This document shows, piece after piece, positions 17,481 to 25,545 of a stretch of 64,000 nt of DNA. Source of the stretch: Streptomyces seoulensis. Lineage in GTDB: Bacteria; Actinomycetota; Actinomycetes; Streptomycetales; Streptomycetaceae. The first letter of the stretch is position 1. Each line of letters begins with the position of its first letter. A model generated the notes under the pieces. That model searched no databases. It was not told the DNA's origin and saw nothing but the letters and a program-made list of their open reading frames with translations. The translations under genes and the position numbers were made by a program. Location of the stretch: NCBI RefSeq assembly GCF_004328625.1, contig NZ_CP032229.1, forward strand, positions 6,138,001 to 6,202,000, given 5' to 3'.

Positions 17481-17549
17481 GTTGTCATTATGAAAACATG
17501 TTGTCAATCAGAGTCATGGCAAGCTGCCGTACTGGCAGCGCGTTGTCAT
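17481..17549. promoter_or_regulatory. Three GTTGTCA(T/A) repeats, probable MarR operator
   Basis: GTTGTCAT (17481-17488), GTTGTCAA (17500-17507) and GTTGTCAT (17542-17549) lie between the DUF1398 and MarR genes. The first two are 19 bp apart, about two helical turns. The third ends just before the ribosome site of the MarR gene. The reverse strand reads TTGACAAC, which also gives a -35-like TTGACA for the DUF1398 promoter. The arrangement suggests autoregulation plus control of DUF1398. Confidence 0.55.
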
Positions 17550-17562
17550 GCGGGAGGCGTGG

Positions 17563-17997
17563 ATGCGGGACGAGGCAGCCCTACTGGTCGCCGATGTGTA
17601 CGAGGCGGCGGGGGCCCTGCGGCGGCTGGGGGAGCGGACCGCCGGCACCGAGGGGCTCACCCAGGCGCGCTGGCAGGTGATGAGCGCGGTGTCCGAGGAC
17701 GGGCTGACCGTGCCCCAGGTGGCCCGGCGGCTCGGGGTGAGCAGGCAGAACGTGCAGCGCGTCGCCAACGACCTCGTCCAGCTCGGCCTCGCCGCCTTCA
17801 CCGCGAACCCGGACCACCGGGGCTCGCCCCTGCTCGGGCTCACCGAGAGCGGTGGGGTCGCCCTCGGCCGCCTCACCGAACGGGCCGAGGCGACCCACCG
17901 GGACCTCTTCGGGGACATCCCCGAGGACGAGATCAGGGCGACCCGGACCGCCCTGCGCCGGCTGCTCGCCGCGCTCGACCGGCACGAGGACGGCTGA
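17563..17997 (+). CDS. MarR family transcriptional regulator
   Basis: This 144-residue winged-helix regulator has TQARWQVMSAVSEDGLTVPQVARRLGVSRQ NVQRV as helices 3-4 with the recognition helix, followed by the wing FTANPDHRGSPLLGLTESG. C-terminal helices dimerise. The ATG at 17563 has GGGAGG 5 nt upstream; the ATG at 17548 overlaps that site and is less likely. The divergent DUF1398 gene and the repeats between them indicate local control. The inducing ligand is unknown. Confidence 0.93.
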   Translation: MRDEAALLVADVYEAAGALRRLGERTAGTEGLTQARWQVMSAVSEDGLTVPQVARRLGVSRQNVQRVANDLVQLGLAAFTANPDHRGSPLLGLTESGGVALGRLTERAEATHRDLFGDIPEDEIRATRTALRRLLAALDRHEDG

Positions 17998-18002
17998 CCG
18001 GG

Positions 18003-18623
18003 TCAGCTCGGGGTGCGCACCGTCGTCGTCACCCTGACCTGGCACGGCGTGCGCGGAGTCGAGCCGAAGCCGAAGCGGACTGGTGGGTCCACCGGGGCGA
18101 GGGGGCCCAGGTCGCGGCCCTCGTAGGTGGCCGTCGCCGCCGTGAGCCGGTGCAGGTCGCGGGCGCCGTACCACTCGTAGCGGCCGTTCCCGGCGGAGCC
18201 CCGGGTGCGGAGGCCCATCAGCAGGCGGGCCACCGGGTCGGTCAGGGCGGCGAAGGCGGGCCGGGAGGTGACCGGGGACGCCAGCCGGAGCAAGGTGCCC
18301 AGGGCGCCCCGGCGGCCGACGGTGAAGCAGAGGTCGAGCAGCGCGGCGGATGTCACCGTCCAGCGGTTCCCGGCGATCCGCACCCCCACGGGGACGACCC
18401 GCACCTCGTCGAAGGCGTACGTCCCCGCGATGAAGTCGGCCACCTCACGGGTCGGCGCCAGCAGGGTGCGATGGCCGTCGGCCCGCTCCAGCATGACGTC
18501 GCTGAAGGGGCCGAAGGGGGTGTCGGGCCAGTGGCCCAGGACCAGGCGGGTTCCGGAGGCCGTGCCGATACCGGTGATCCAGCCGTCGAAGCGGAGGTCC
18601 ACGGAGTCGCGCGCGGGGGGCAT
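18003..18623 (-). CDS. Hypothetical protein downstream of glpD
   Basis: I do not recognise this 206-residue protein. It has no signal peptide or clear membrane helix. It reads as a mostly beta protein: VDLRFDGWITGIGTASGTRLVLGHW, then FSDVMLERADGHRTLLAPTREVADFIAGTY. The central segment FDEVRVVPVGVRIAGNRWTVTSAALLDLCFTVG is well structured. The tail RFGFGSTPRTPCQVRVTTTV ends the protein. It lies 41 bp after the glpD stop on the same strand, so it is probably the last gene of the tetR-glpD operon. The ATG at 18623 or the adjacent GTG at 18626 could be the start. Confidence 0.8.
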   Translation of the reverse strand: MPPARDSVDLRFDGWITGIGTASGTRLVLGHWPDTPFGPFSDVMLERADGHRTLLAPTREVADFIAGTYAFDEVRVVPVGVRIAGNRWTVTSAALLDLCFTVGRRGALGTLLRLASPVTSRPAFAALTDPVARLLMGLRTRGSAGNGRYEWYGARDLHRLTAATATYEGRDLGPLAPVDPPVRFGFGSTPRTPCQVRVTTTVRTPS

Positions 18624-18664
18624 CACGGGCAACGGATGCCCCTGGCGGTCAGCGGTGAAACGGA

Positions 18665-20245
18665 TCAGACGCCCGATGGGGTGGCCCTCGACAGGATCTC
18701 GGCGGCGACCGGCAGCGCCTCGGCCCGGTCCTCCAGGACCAGGCCGATGCGGGTGCGGCGGTCCAGGAGGTCGGACGGGTCGAGGGCGCCCTCGTGGCGG
18801 GCGGCCCAGAGGAGTTCCGCGCGGGTGACCGGATGGCCGGGGAGTACCGGCTCGGCGAGCGCGGGGTCCCGCTCGGCCAGGGCCAGGACGGCCGGGGCCT
18901 CGGTGCCGTAGCGGCGGACCAGGCGGGCGGGGGCGGGCAGGTCGCGCAGCCGCTCCGGGGCGGCCGCGCCGACCAGCGGGAGCGCGGCGGTGGGGGACGG
19001 GGCCGAGGTGAGACCGCACGCGTCCACCGCGTCCTGCGCCATCCGCCGGTACGTCGTGAGCTTGCCGCCGACCACGGTGACCACCCCGTCCGCCGAGGTC
19101 AGCACCGCGTGCCGGCGCGAGATGTCCGAGGTGCGGGCCGCGTCCGGGGAACCCGGCACCGAGGTGTCCAGCAGCGGACGCAGCCCGGCGAACGCGCCGT
19201 CCACCTCGTCCCGGCGCACCGGCGTGTCCAGCACGGAGCCCAGTACGTCCAGCAGGAAGCCGATGTCCGTCTCCGGTACCTCGGGCACGTCGGGCACCGC
19301 GCCCTCGACCGGCTCGTCGGTGAGGCCCACATAGGTGCGGCCGTCGCCCTGCGGGAGCACCAGCACGAAGCGGTTGGTCTCGCCGGGCACCGGTATGTGC
19401 AGGCCCGCCGGGAGCGCGCCGAGCCGCTCGGAGCGCAGCACGAGATGGGTGCCGCGCGAGGGCCGTACGCGGAGACCGTCGACCAGGCCGCCGGCCCACA
19501 CGCCGGTCGCGTTGACGACGGCACGCGCCCTGATCTCCCCTTCCTCGCCGGTGAGTTCGTCCCGGAAGCGGGCTCCGGTGGGGCCGAGCGACAGGGCGCG
19601 GACGCGGGTGAGGACGCGCGCGCCGTGCGCGGCGGCGGTGCGGGCCAGGGCGGTGACCAGGCGGGCGTCGTCGGTCACCTTGCCGTCCCAGGACAGCAGG
19701 CCGCCGCGCAGCCCGGCCGCGCGCACCGAGGGCGCCAGATGCCGCGCCTCCGCCGCCGACAGCCGGCGCGGCACCGGCAGCACCTGGCGCGGAGTACTGG
19801 CGGCCATCCGCAGCATGTCCCCGGCCCGGAACCCCGCCCACGCCAGCGACGCCTGCGCCCGGGAGACCAGCGGGGTCAGCGGCAGCACGAAGGGCTGCGC
19901 GGCCACCAGATGCGGTGCCGTACGGGTCATCAGCACCCCCCGCTCGACCGCGCTCTCGTGCGCCACGTCGAACTGCCCGGCCGCCAGATAGCGCAGTCCC
20001 CCGTGGATCAGCTTGGAACTCCAGCGGGAGGTGCCGAAGGCCAGGTCGTGGGCGTCGATCGCGACCACGTCCAGACCGCGCGCCGCCGCGTCCAGGGCGA
20101 CGCCCGCCCCCGTCGCGCCGAGGCCCACCACCAGCAGGTCGGCCGTGCCGCCCCCGGCCGCCGTGGCCAGCTCGCGGGTGCGGCGGGCGGCGTCGAGCGA
20201 CGAACCCGGTGCCGCCGTACGGTCGGCGCGGTCGCGGTTGCTCAT
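18665..20245 (-). CDS. glpD: Glycerol-3-phosphate dehydrogenase/oxidase (FAD)
   Basis: This 526-residue membrane-associated flavoprotein oxidises glycerol 3-phosphate to dihydroxyacetone phosphate and passes electrons to quinone. The FAD-binding site is LLVVGLGATGAGVALDAAARGLDVVAIDA. The GlpD signature SRWSSKLIHGGLRYL follows, then VVNATGVWAG and VVGGKLTTYRRMAQDAVD, with the C-terminal DUF/helical domain after residue 400. Its start overlaps the tetR stop by 4 nt (ATGA), so expression is coupled to the regulator. With the neighbouring alkyl-DHAP-synthase-like and diacylglycerol kinase genes it points to glycerolipid metabolism rather than plain glycerol use; no glpF or glpK is adjacent. Confidence 0.95.
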   Translation of the reverse strand: MSNRDRADRTAAPGSSLDAARRTRELATAAGGGTADLLVVGLGATGAGVALDAAARGLDVVAIDAHDLAFGTSRWSSKLIHGGLRYLAAGQFDVAHESAVERGVLMTRTAPHLVAAQPFVLPLTPLVSRAQASLAWAGFRAGDMLRMAASTPRQVLPVPRRLSAAEARHLAPSVRAAGLRGGLLSWDGKVTDDARLVTALARTAAAHGARVLTRVRALSLGPTGARFRDELTGEEGEIRARAVVNATGVWAGGLVDGLRVRPSRGTHLVLRSERLGALPAGLHIPVPGETNRFVLVLPQGDGRTYVGLTDEPVEGAVPDVPEVPETDIGFLLDVLGSVLDTPVRRDEVDGAFAGLRPLLDTSVPGSPDAARTSDISRRHAVLTSADGVVTVVGGKLTTYRRMAQDAVDACGLTSAPSPTAALPLVGAAAPERLRDLPAPARLVRRYGTEAPAVLALAERDPALAEPVLPGHPVTRAELLWAARHEGALDPSDLLDRRTRIGLVLEDRAEALPVAAEILSRATPSGV

Positions 20246-20841
20246 GGGGTGAGGGTCCTCTCCAGAAGGGTGCGCAGCTCGCCCAGGAAGGCGGTCGCGT
20301 CCAGCTCGGCGTCGTCCTCGTCGGTCATGGTGCGCAGCGACAGCGCGAAGGACTGCACCAGCAACAGCACGGCGCGGGCCTGGCGTTCGGGGTGCGTCAC
20401 GCGCACCGAGCCGTCCGCGTGGCCCTCGCGCAGGGCGTCGGTCAGGAGTGTGAGCAGAGCCTCCTGGGTGGCGCCGCGCCGGTCGAGGACGTAGGGGAGC
20501 AGCAGCTCGGGGTCGACGTCCAGGATCTTGTGGAACAGGGGGTGGTCCCGGAACTCGGTGACGCCCGCGACCAGTCCGGTCACGATCCGGGCGCGGGTGT
20601 GCGGGCCCTCGGACGCGTCGGGCATCGCGCGGGTGGCCACGGCGAGCCACTCGCGAGTCATCAAGTCGCCGACCAGCGTGCCCAGATCGGGCCAGCGCCG
20701 GTACAGGGTCATCCGGGAGACCCCGGCGCGGCGGGCCACGTCGGCGAGCGTGGTGCGGCGGACACCTACGGCCAGGACGCAGTCGCGCACCGCGTCGAGC
20801 ACGGTGTCGGCGTCCGAACGGTTGTGACGGATGGACGTCAT
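20242..20841 (-). CDS. TetR family regulator of the glycerolipid block
   Basis: This 199-residue regulator has the N-terminal HTH VLDAVRDCVLAVGVRRTTLADVARRAGVSRMTLYRRWPDL in outline and a C-terminal ligand-binding helical domain. The ATG at 20841 sits directly next to a GTGTAAC direct repeat (20842-20856). The minus strand there reads TACACT 7 nt before the ATG, so the mRNA is probably leaderless and the operator overlaps the promoter. It is translationally coupled to glpD and divergent from the flavoprotein gene, so it probably controls both sides. Confidence 0.93.
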   Translation of the reverse strand: MTSIRHNRSDADTVLDAVRDCVLAVGVRRTTLADVARRAGVSRMTLYRRWPDLGTLVGDLMTREWLAVATRAMPDASEGPHTRARIVTGLVAGVTEFRDHPLFHKILDVDPELLLPYVLDRRGATQEALLTLLTDALREGHADGSVRVTHPERQARAVLLLVQSFALSLRTMTDEDDAELDATAFLGELRTLLERTLTP

Positions 20842-20856
20842 GTGTAACAGTGTAAC
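20842..20856. promoter_or_regulatory. GTGTAAC direct repeat, probable TetR operator
   Basis: GTGTAACAGTGTAAC contains two GTGTAAC copies with a 1-nt spacer. It abuts the tetR start codon and overlaps a TACACT -10-like box on the minus strand. It lies 20 bp from the divergent flavoprotein start, so one protein bound here could control both directions. Confidence 0.55.
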
Positions 20857-20876
20857 GCCCCGGCGGCCGGGGTGAG

Positions 20877-22514
20877 ATGGCGCCGCACACACCGAACCGA
20901 CTGGGTGAGGACGACCGTTCGATGGACATGCTGTGGAACGGCTGGGGCGACCCGGCGAAGGCGGCCCCCCTGCCCGAAGCGGTGGCCGGGCTCCTGCACG
21001 ACCTGCTCGGCGTCCGCCCGAGCCCCTCGACTCCCGTCGCGCTGAACGGCCTTGAGCTGCCCGAGCCCACGCTCACCCCGGCCGCCCTCAAGGACCTCGC
21101 CGACGCGGTGGGCGGCGCGGACCACGTCCGCACCGACACCGGGAGCCGCGTCCGGCACACCCGGGGCAAGTCCACGCCCGACCTGCTGCGCATCCGCGCG
21201 GGCGATCTCACCGACGTACCGCAGGCCGTCGTCCTGCCCGCCTCCCACGAGGAGGTGCTCGCCGTGCTGCGGGCCTGCGCCGCGCACAGGGTGGCGGTCG
21301 TGCCGTTCGGCGGCGGCACCAGCGTCGTCGGCGGACTCGCCCCCGAGCGGCGGGAGTTCATCGCGCTCGACCTGCGCCGGATGGACGCCCTGCTCGACCT
21401 CGACCCCGTCTCCCGCACCGCGGTCCTCCAGCCCGGCCTGCGCGGCCCACAGGCCGAAGCCCTGCTCGCCGCACGGGGGTTCACCCTCGGCCACTTCCCG
21501 CAGTCCTTCGAGTGGGCCACGGTCGGGGGCTTCGCCGCCGCCCGCTCCAGCGGCCAGGCGTCCGCCGGGTACGGCCGGTTCGACGAGATGGTCCTCGGCC
21601 TCACCCTCGCCACCCCCGAGGGCACCATCGAGACCGGCCGGGCCCCGCGCTCCGCCGCCGGACCCGACCTGCGCCAGCTGATCCTGGGCTCCGAGGGCGC
21701 GTTCGGCGTCATCACCTCCGTCACCGTCCGGGTACGGCCGCAGCCCGAGCAACGCCTCTACGAGGGCTGGCGGTTCGCCTCCTTCGCCGAGGGCGCCACC
21801 GCGCTGCGCAGGCTCGCCCAGGACGGACCCCGGCCCACCGTGCTCCGGCTCTCCGACGAGACCGAGACCCTGGTCGGCCTCGCCCAGCCCGACGCCATCG
21901 GCGCCGCCCTCGCCGACGGCGGCACCGGCTGCCTCGCCGTCACCGGCTACGAGGGCACCGTGGCCGACACCGCCCGGCGCCGCGAGGAGGCGGCCGCCGT
22001 GCTGCGGGAGTGCGGCGGCACCCTCGTCGGCGCCGAACCCGGCGAACGCTGGGCCGAGGGCCGCTACGCGGCGCCCTACCTGCGCGACGCCCTCCTCGAC
22101 GCCGGCGCCTTCGCCGAGACCCTGGAGACCGCCGCGTTCTGGTCCCGGATACCCGAGCTGTACACCGCCGTACGCACCGCCCTCACCGACACCCTGACCG
22201 GCGCCGGCACCCCGCCCCTGGTCATGTGCCACATCTCCCACGTGTACGAGAACGGCGCCTCGCTCTACTTCACCGTCGTCAGCGCCCAGGGCGCGGACCC
22301 CGTCGCCCACTGGACCCCCGCCAAGCACGCGGCCAACGAGGCCGTGCTCGCGGCGGGCGGCACCATCTCCCACCACCACGGCGTCGGCACCGACCACCGC
22401 GACTGGTACGTCCGCGAGGCCGGACCCCTCGCCGTCGGCGCGCTGCGCGCCGTCAAGGACCGCCTCGACCCCGCCGGGCTGCTCAGCCCCGGCGTCCTGC
22501 TCCCCACCGACTGA
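20877..22514 (+). CDS. FAD-binding oxidase, alkyl-dihydroxyacetonephosphate synthase-like
   Basis: This flavoprotein of 545 residues (530 if the ATG at 20922 is used) has the PCMH-type FAD domain: VVLPASHEEVLAVLRACAAHRVAVVPFGGGTSVVGG, then QSFEWATVGGFAAARSSGQ. The C-terminal cap contains HHHGVGTDHRDWYV, the histidine cluster typical of alkyl-DHAP synthases. Those enzymes exchange the acyl group of acyl-DHAP for a fatty alcohol in ether-lipid synthesis. The M. tuberculosis relative Rv2251 also lies between a TetR gene and a diacylglycerol kinase gene. An ether-lipid role in Streptomyces is inferred, not shown. A 20-nt gap leads to the kinase gene. Confidence 0.9.
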   Translation: MAPHTPNRLGEDDRSMDMLWNGWGDPAKAAPLPEAVAGLLHDLLGVRPSPSTPVALNGLELPEPTLTPAALKDLADAVGGADHVRTDTGSRVRHTRGKSTPDLLRIRAGDLTDVPQAVVLPASHEEVLAVLRACAAHRVAVVPFGGGTSVVGGLAPERREFIALDLRRMDALLDLDPVSRTAVLQPGLRGPQAEALLAARGFTLGHFPQSFEWATVGGFAAARSSGQASAGYGRFDEMVLGLTLATPEGTIETGRAPRSAAGPDLRQLILGSEGAFGVITSVTVRVRPQPEQRLYEGWRFASFAEGATALRRLAQDGPRPTVLRLSDETETLVGLAQPDAIGAALADGGTGCLAVTGYEGTVADTARRREEAAAVLRECGGTLVGAEPGERWAEGRYAAPYLRDALLDAGAFAETLETAAFWSRIPELYTAVRTALTDTLTGAGTPPLVMCHISHVYENGASLYFTVVSAQGADPVAHWTPAKHAANEAVLAAGGTISHHHGVGTDHRDWYVREAGPLAVGALRAVKDRLDPAGLLSPGVLLPTD

Positions 22515-22534
22515 CCGCGCCCGGAGGCACACCG

Positions 22535-23419
22535 ATGCGAGAGTTCACCGCCGTGGTCAACCCGACCGCGGGCGCCTCCACCGGGGCCGCCACGCTGCTC
22601 CAGGTGGCCCGGCACCTCCGCGAGGCCGGCGCCGGCCTGGAGACCGAGTACAGCCACAGCCTCGCCCACGCCCGTGAGACCGCCCTGCGCGCCGGGGAGA
22701 ACGGCCGCGTCGTCCTCGCCGTCGGCGGCGACGGCATGGCCGGCGGCATCGGGGGAGCGCTCAGCGGTACCGGCGCCGTGCTCGGGCTCGTACCCGCCGG
22801 ACGCGGCAACGACTTCGCCCGCGCCCTCGGCCTGCCCGCCGACCCCGCCGCCCTCGCCGAGATCCTGCTGCACGCCGAGCCCCGGCGCGTCGACACCATC
22901 GAGGTCGAGTCCGCCGTCCACCCCCGCACCGTCGTCCTCGGCAGCGTCTACGCCGGGGTCGACGCCCTCGCCAACCGGTACGCCAACCAGTCCCGGCTGC
23001 TGCGCGGCGCCGCCTCCTACTACGCGGGCGGCCTGCGCGCCGTGGCCGGCTGGCGCACCGCCGACTACCGGATCACCCTCGACGGCGAGGAACAGCACCA
23101 CCGCGGCTACACCGTCGTCGCCGCCAACTCCCCCTACTACGGCTTCGGCCGCGCCATCGCCCCCGCCGCCGAACTCGACGACGGCCTCCTCGACATCGTG
23201 CTGATACGCGAGGCCCCGCGCCGCCTGTTCTTCACCCTGATGAACGAGCTGAAGACCGGCGCCCACCTCCGCCGCCCCGAGGTACGCGTCCTGCGCGGCC
23301 GGGAACTGCGCGTCGAGGCCGACCGGCCCGTACCGTACGGAGCCGACGGCGAGGTGGAGGCCGTCCTCCCCGTCACCGTCCGGGTCCGCCCCCGGGACCT
23401 GGCCGTGCTCGCCCCCTGA
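22535..23419 (+). CDS. Diacylglycerol kinase family lipid kinase
   Basis: This is a 294-residue DagK/YegS-type kinase. The nucleotide site VVLAVGGDGMAGGIGGALSG is followed by LGLVPAGRGNDFARALGLPADP, the family signature. The C-terminal beta-sandwich ends with the Mg-site PYGADGEVEAVLPVTVRV. It would phosphorylate diacylglycerol or a related lipid alcohol at the membrane, giving phosphatidate. The M. tuberculosis counterpart Rv2252 is linked to phosphatidylinositol mannoside synthesis. GGAGG lies 7 nt before the ATG. It is the second gene of a two-gene unit with the flavoprotein. Confidence 0.93.
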   Translation: MREFTAVVNPTAGASTGAATLLQVARHLREAGAGLETEYSHSLAHARETALRAGENGRVVLAVGGDGMAGGIGGALSGTGAVLGLVPAGRGNDFARALGLPADPAALAEILLHAEPRRVDTIEVESAVHPRTVVLGSVYAGVDALANRYANQSRLLRGAASYYAGGLRAVAGWRTADYRITLDGEEQHHRGYTVVAANSPYYGFGRAIAPAAELDDGLLDIVLIREAPRRLFFTLMNELKTGAHLRRPEVRVLRGRELRVEADRPVPYGADGEVEAVLPVTVRVRPRDLAVLAP

Positions 23420-23487
23420 TCCGGCCCCGACGGCACGAAGCGGTAACGTCTGGCAACCGCGCCCGTGTCGACAAGGTCTGGACCGGC

Positions 23488-24753
23488 ATGAAGATCTCTT
23501 TCCTGCTCCACAACGCGTATGCGATCGGAGGGACGATCACCACCACCTTCAACCTGGCCGGAGCGCTCGCCGAACGGCACGACGTGGAGATCGTGTCCGT
23601 ACTCCGCAGCCGCGAACGCCCCCCGCTCACCCTGGACCCCCGTGTCCGGCTGCGCCCCCTGGTGGACCTGCGCGAGGAGCAGGACCACCCGGCGCACCGC
23701 GAACCCGCACGGGTCTTCCCGGCCGCCGAGGGACGCCACCACGAGTACAGCAGGCTGACCGACGAGCGGATCGCCGCCCACCTCACCGGCACCGACGCCG
23801 AGGTCGTCATTGGCACCCGCCCCGGCCTCAACGTGCACCTCGCCCGCCAGGCACCCGGCCGGATCCTGCGCGTCGGCCAGGAACACCTCACCTGGGACCA
23901 CCACTCCCGCCGGCTGCGCACCGTACTGCGCCGCGCCTACCGCGGCCTCGACCTGATCACCACCGTCACCGACGCCGACGCCCGCGCCTACCGGCACGGC
24001 ACCTGGCTGCCCGGGGTCCGGATCGAGGCGTTGCCCAACAGCGTCCCCGACCCCGAACTCCCGCCCGCCGACGGCGACTCCCGGCTGATCGTCGCCGCCG
24101 GCAGGCTCGTCCCGATGAAGGACTACGACACCCTGATCCGCGCCTTCGCGCACGTCGCCGCCGCCCACCCCGACTGGCGGCTGCGCGTCTACGGCAGAGG
24201 CGAGGAACGCGACCGGCTGCGCGCCCTCATCCAGCGACTGGGCCTCAGCGACCACGCCTACCTGATGGGCGCCGCCGTGCCCATGGAGTCCGAGTGGGTC
24301 AAGGCGTCCATCGCCACCGCCTCCTCCACCTTCGAACCCTTCGGCATGACCATCGTCGAGGCGATGCGCTGCGGGCTGCCCGTCGTCAGCACCGACTGCG
24401 CCCACGGGCCTCGCGAGATCATCCAGGACGGCGTCGACGGACGCCTCGTGCCGGTCGGCGACCCGGACGCCTTCGGCGCCGCCCTGCTGGAACTCGTCCG
24501 CGACGACGAACGGCGCCGCACCATGGGCAAGTCCGCCCTGGAGAACGCCCGCCGCTACGCCCCCGAGGTCGTGGTGGCCCGCGCCGAGCACCTGCTCGCC
24601 GACGCGCTCGCCGCCAAGCGGGCGGGACGACGGCCGCCCGGCGAACCCGGTGCCGGGCGCCGCAGGCTGACGGCCGCCGGGCAGAGCGCCCACGACCTCG
24701 CCCACACCGCCGCCGCCCGTGCGGTGCGCACCGTGCGGGGGTGGCGCCGATGA
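23488..24753 (+). CDS. Glycosyltransferase family 4 protein
   Basis: This 421-residue GT-B glycosyltransferase starts MKISFLLHNAYAIGGTITTT, a typical acceptor-domain loop. The donor domain contains LIVAAGRLVPMKDYDTLIRAFA and the E-x7-E catalytic segment EPFGMTIVEAMRCGLPVVST. A basic Ala/Arg-rich tail (RAGRRPPGEPGAGRRR) could bind the membrane. It overlaps the next gene by 4 nt (ATGA). The neighbour is an unknown protein rather than a polymer export system, so the product (teichoic-acid-like, glycolipid or other) is open. It follows the glycerolipid genes on the same strand, and its own promoter in the 68-bp gap is possible. Confidence 0.92.
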   Translation: MKISFLLHNAYAIGGTITTTFNLAGALAERHDVEIVSVLRSRERPPLTLDPRVRLRPLVDLREEQDHPAHREPARVFPAAEGRHHEYSRLTDERIAAHLTGTDAEVVIGTRPGLNVHLARQAPGRILRVGQEHLTWDHHSRRLRTVLRRAYRGLDLITTVTDADARAYRHGTWLPGVRIEALPNSVPDPELPPADGDSRLIVAAGRLVPMKDYDTLIRAFAHVAAAHPDWRLRVYGRGEERDRLRALIQRLGLSDHAYLMGAAVPMESEWVKASIATASSTFEPFGMTIVEAMRCGLPVVSTDCAHGPREIIQDGVDGRLVPVGDPDAFGAALLELVRDDERRRTMGKSALENARRYAPEVVVARAEHLLADALAAKRAGRRPPGEPGAGRRRLTAAGQSAHDLAHTAAARAVRTVRGWRR

Positions 24754-25544
24754 ACGCCGTGATCCGCGCGACCTGCGTGGCGGACGCCGACGGCCGCCTC
24801 ACCTTCGCCCTCCCGCTCCCCGCCCCGGACTCCGCGCACCTGCTCCTGAAGGCCAGGCCCCGCAAGGGCGTCCCCGACCCCGCCGTACGCAGGCTCCCGC
24901 TGGAAGCCTCCGGCGATGGGCGGTCCCTCGCCGTGCTGGAGGCGCGGCCCCCGCTGCAGGAGGGCCGCTGGGACGCCTTCCTGGAGCGCGAACCGGACGC
25001 CGAGCCACAGCAGTTGACCTCCGGCCCGCTGGACCTGCGGGTCCTCGTCGACGGCGCCCGCGTCGACCGGCCGTCCCCGGTGGCGGTCCGCGTCCCGTAC
25101 CGGGCGATGGACGGCTTCCTCGCCGTACGCGCCTGGCTGCGCCCCGCGCACGCGGAGGCCGGGCCGGTCGAGGTCGGCGACACGGCCACCACCGTCACCG
25201 CCCGACTGCACGGCACCGCGCTGGGCGAGGACGCCGTCGTACGGCTGCGCGGGCGGCGCAGCCGCGAGGAGCGCGTCCTGAGCCCGAACGCCGACGCGGA
25301 CGGCCGGGGTTTCCGGTTCAGCGTCGACCACGCGGACCTCACCGGCGTGGACGTCCGCTACTGGGACGTCCACGTCCTGCCCGCCCCCGACGCGGCCCCC
25401 GTCCGGGTGGGCCGCGTCCTGGACGACGTCGCGGACCGCAAGCACTCCTTCGTGTACGCGGCCGCGCCCGGGGGCGGTCAACTCGTCCGCCCCTACTACA
25501 CGGTCGACAACGACCTCTCCTTCGAGGTCACCGACCCCGGCTGA
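24750..25544 (+). CDS. Hypothetical beta-rich protein coupled to the GT4 gene
   Basis: This 264-residue protein is unknown to me. It has no signal peptide or membrane helix. Two halves look alike: each has a strand-rich core with LLLKARPRKG or VVRLRGRRSREERVL, and an EGRWDAFLE or RYWDVHVLP segment. This suggests a tandem beta-sandwich. The end PYYTVDNDLSFEV recurs in proteins encoded beside glycosyltransferases, for example near teichoic-acid-type genes in Streptomyces, but I cannot name the family. It is translationally coupled to the GT4 gene by ATGA, so it probably works with it. It converges on the GH5 gene with 1 nt between stops. Confidence 0.8.
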   Translation: MNAVIRATCVADADGRLTFALPLPAPDSAHLLLKARPRKGVPDPAVRRLPLEASGDGRSLAVLEARPPLQEGRWDAFLEREPDAEPQQLTSGPLDLRVLVDGARVDRPSPVAVRVPYRAMDGFLAVRAWLRPAHAEAGPVEVGDTATTVTARLHGTALGEDAVVRLRGRRSREERVLSPNADADGRGFRFSVDHADLTGVDVRYWDVHVLPAPDAAPVRVGRVLDDVADRKHSFVYAAAPGGGQLVRPYYTVDNDLSFEVTDPG

Positions 25545-25545
25545 G

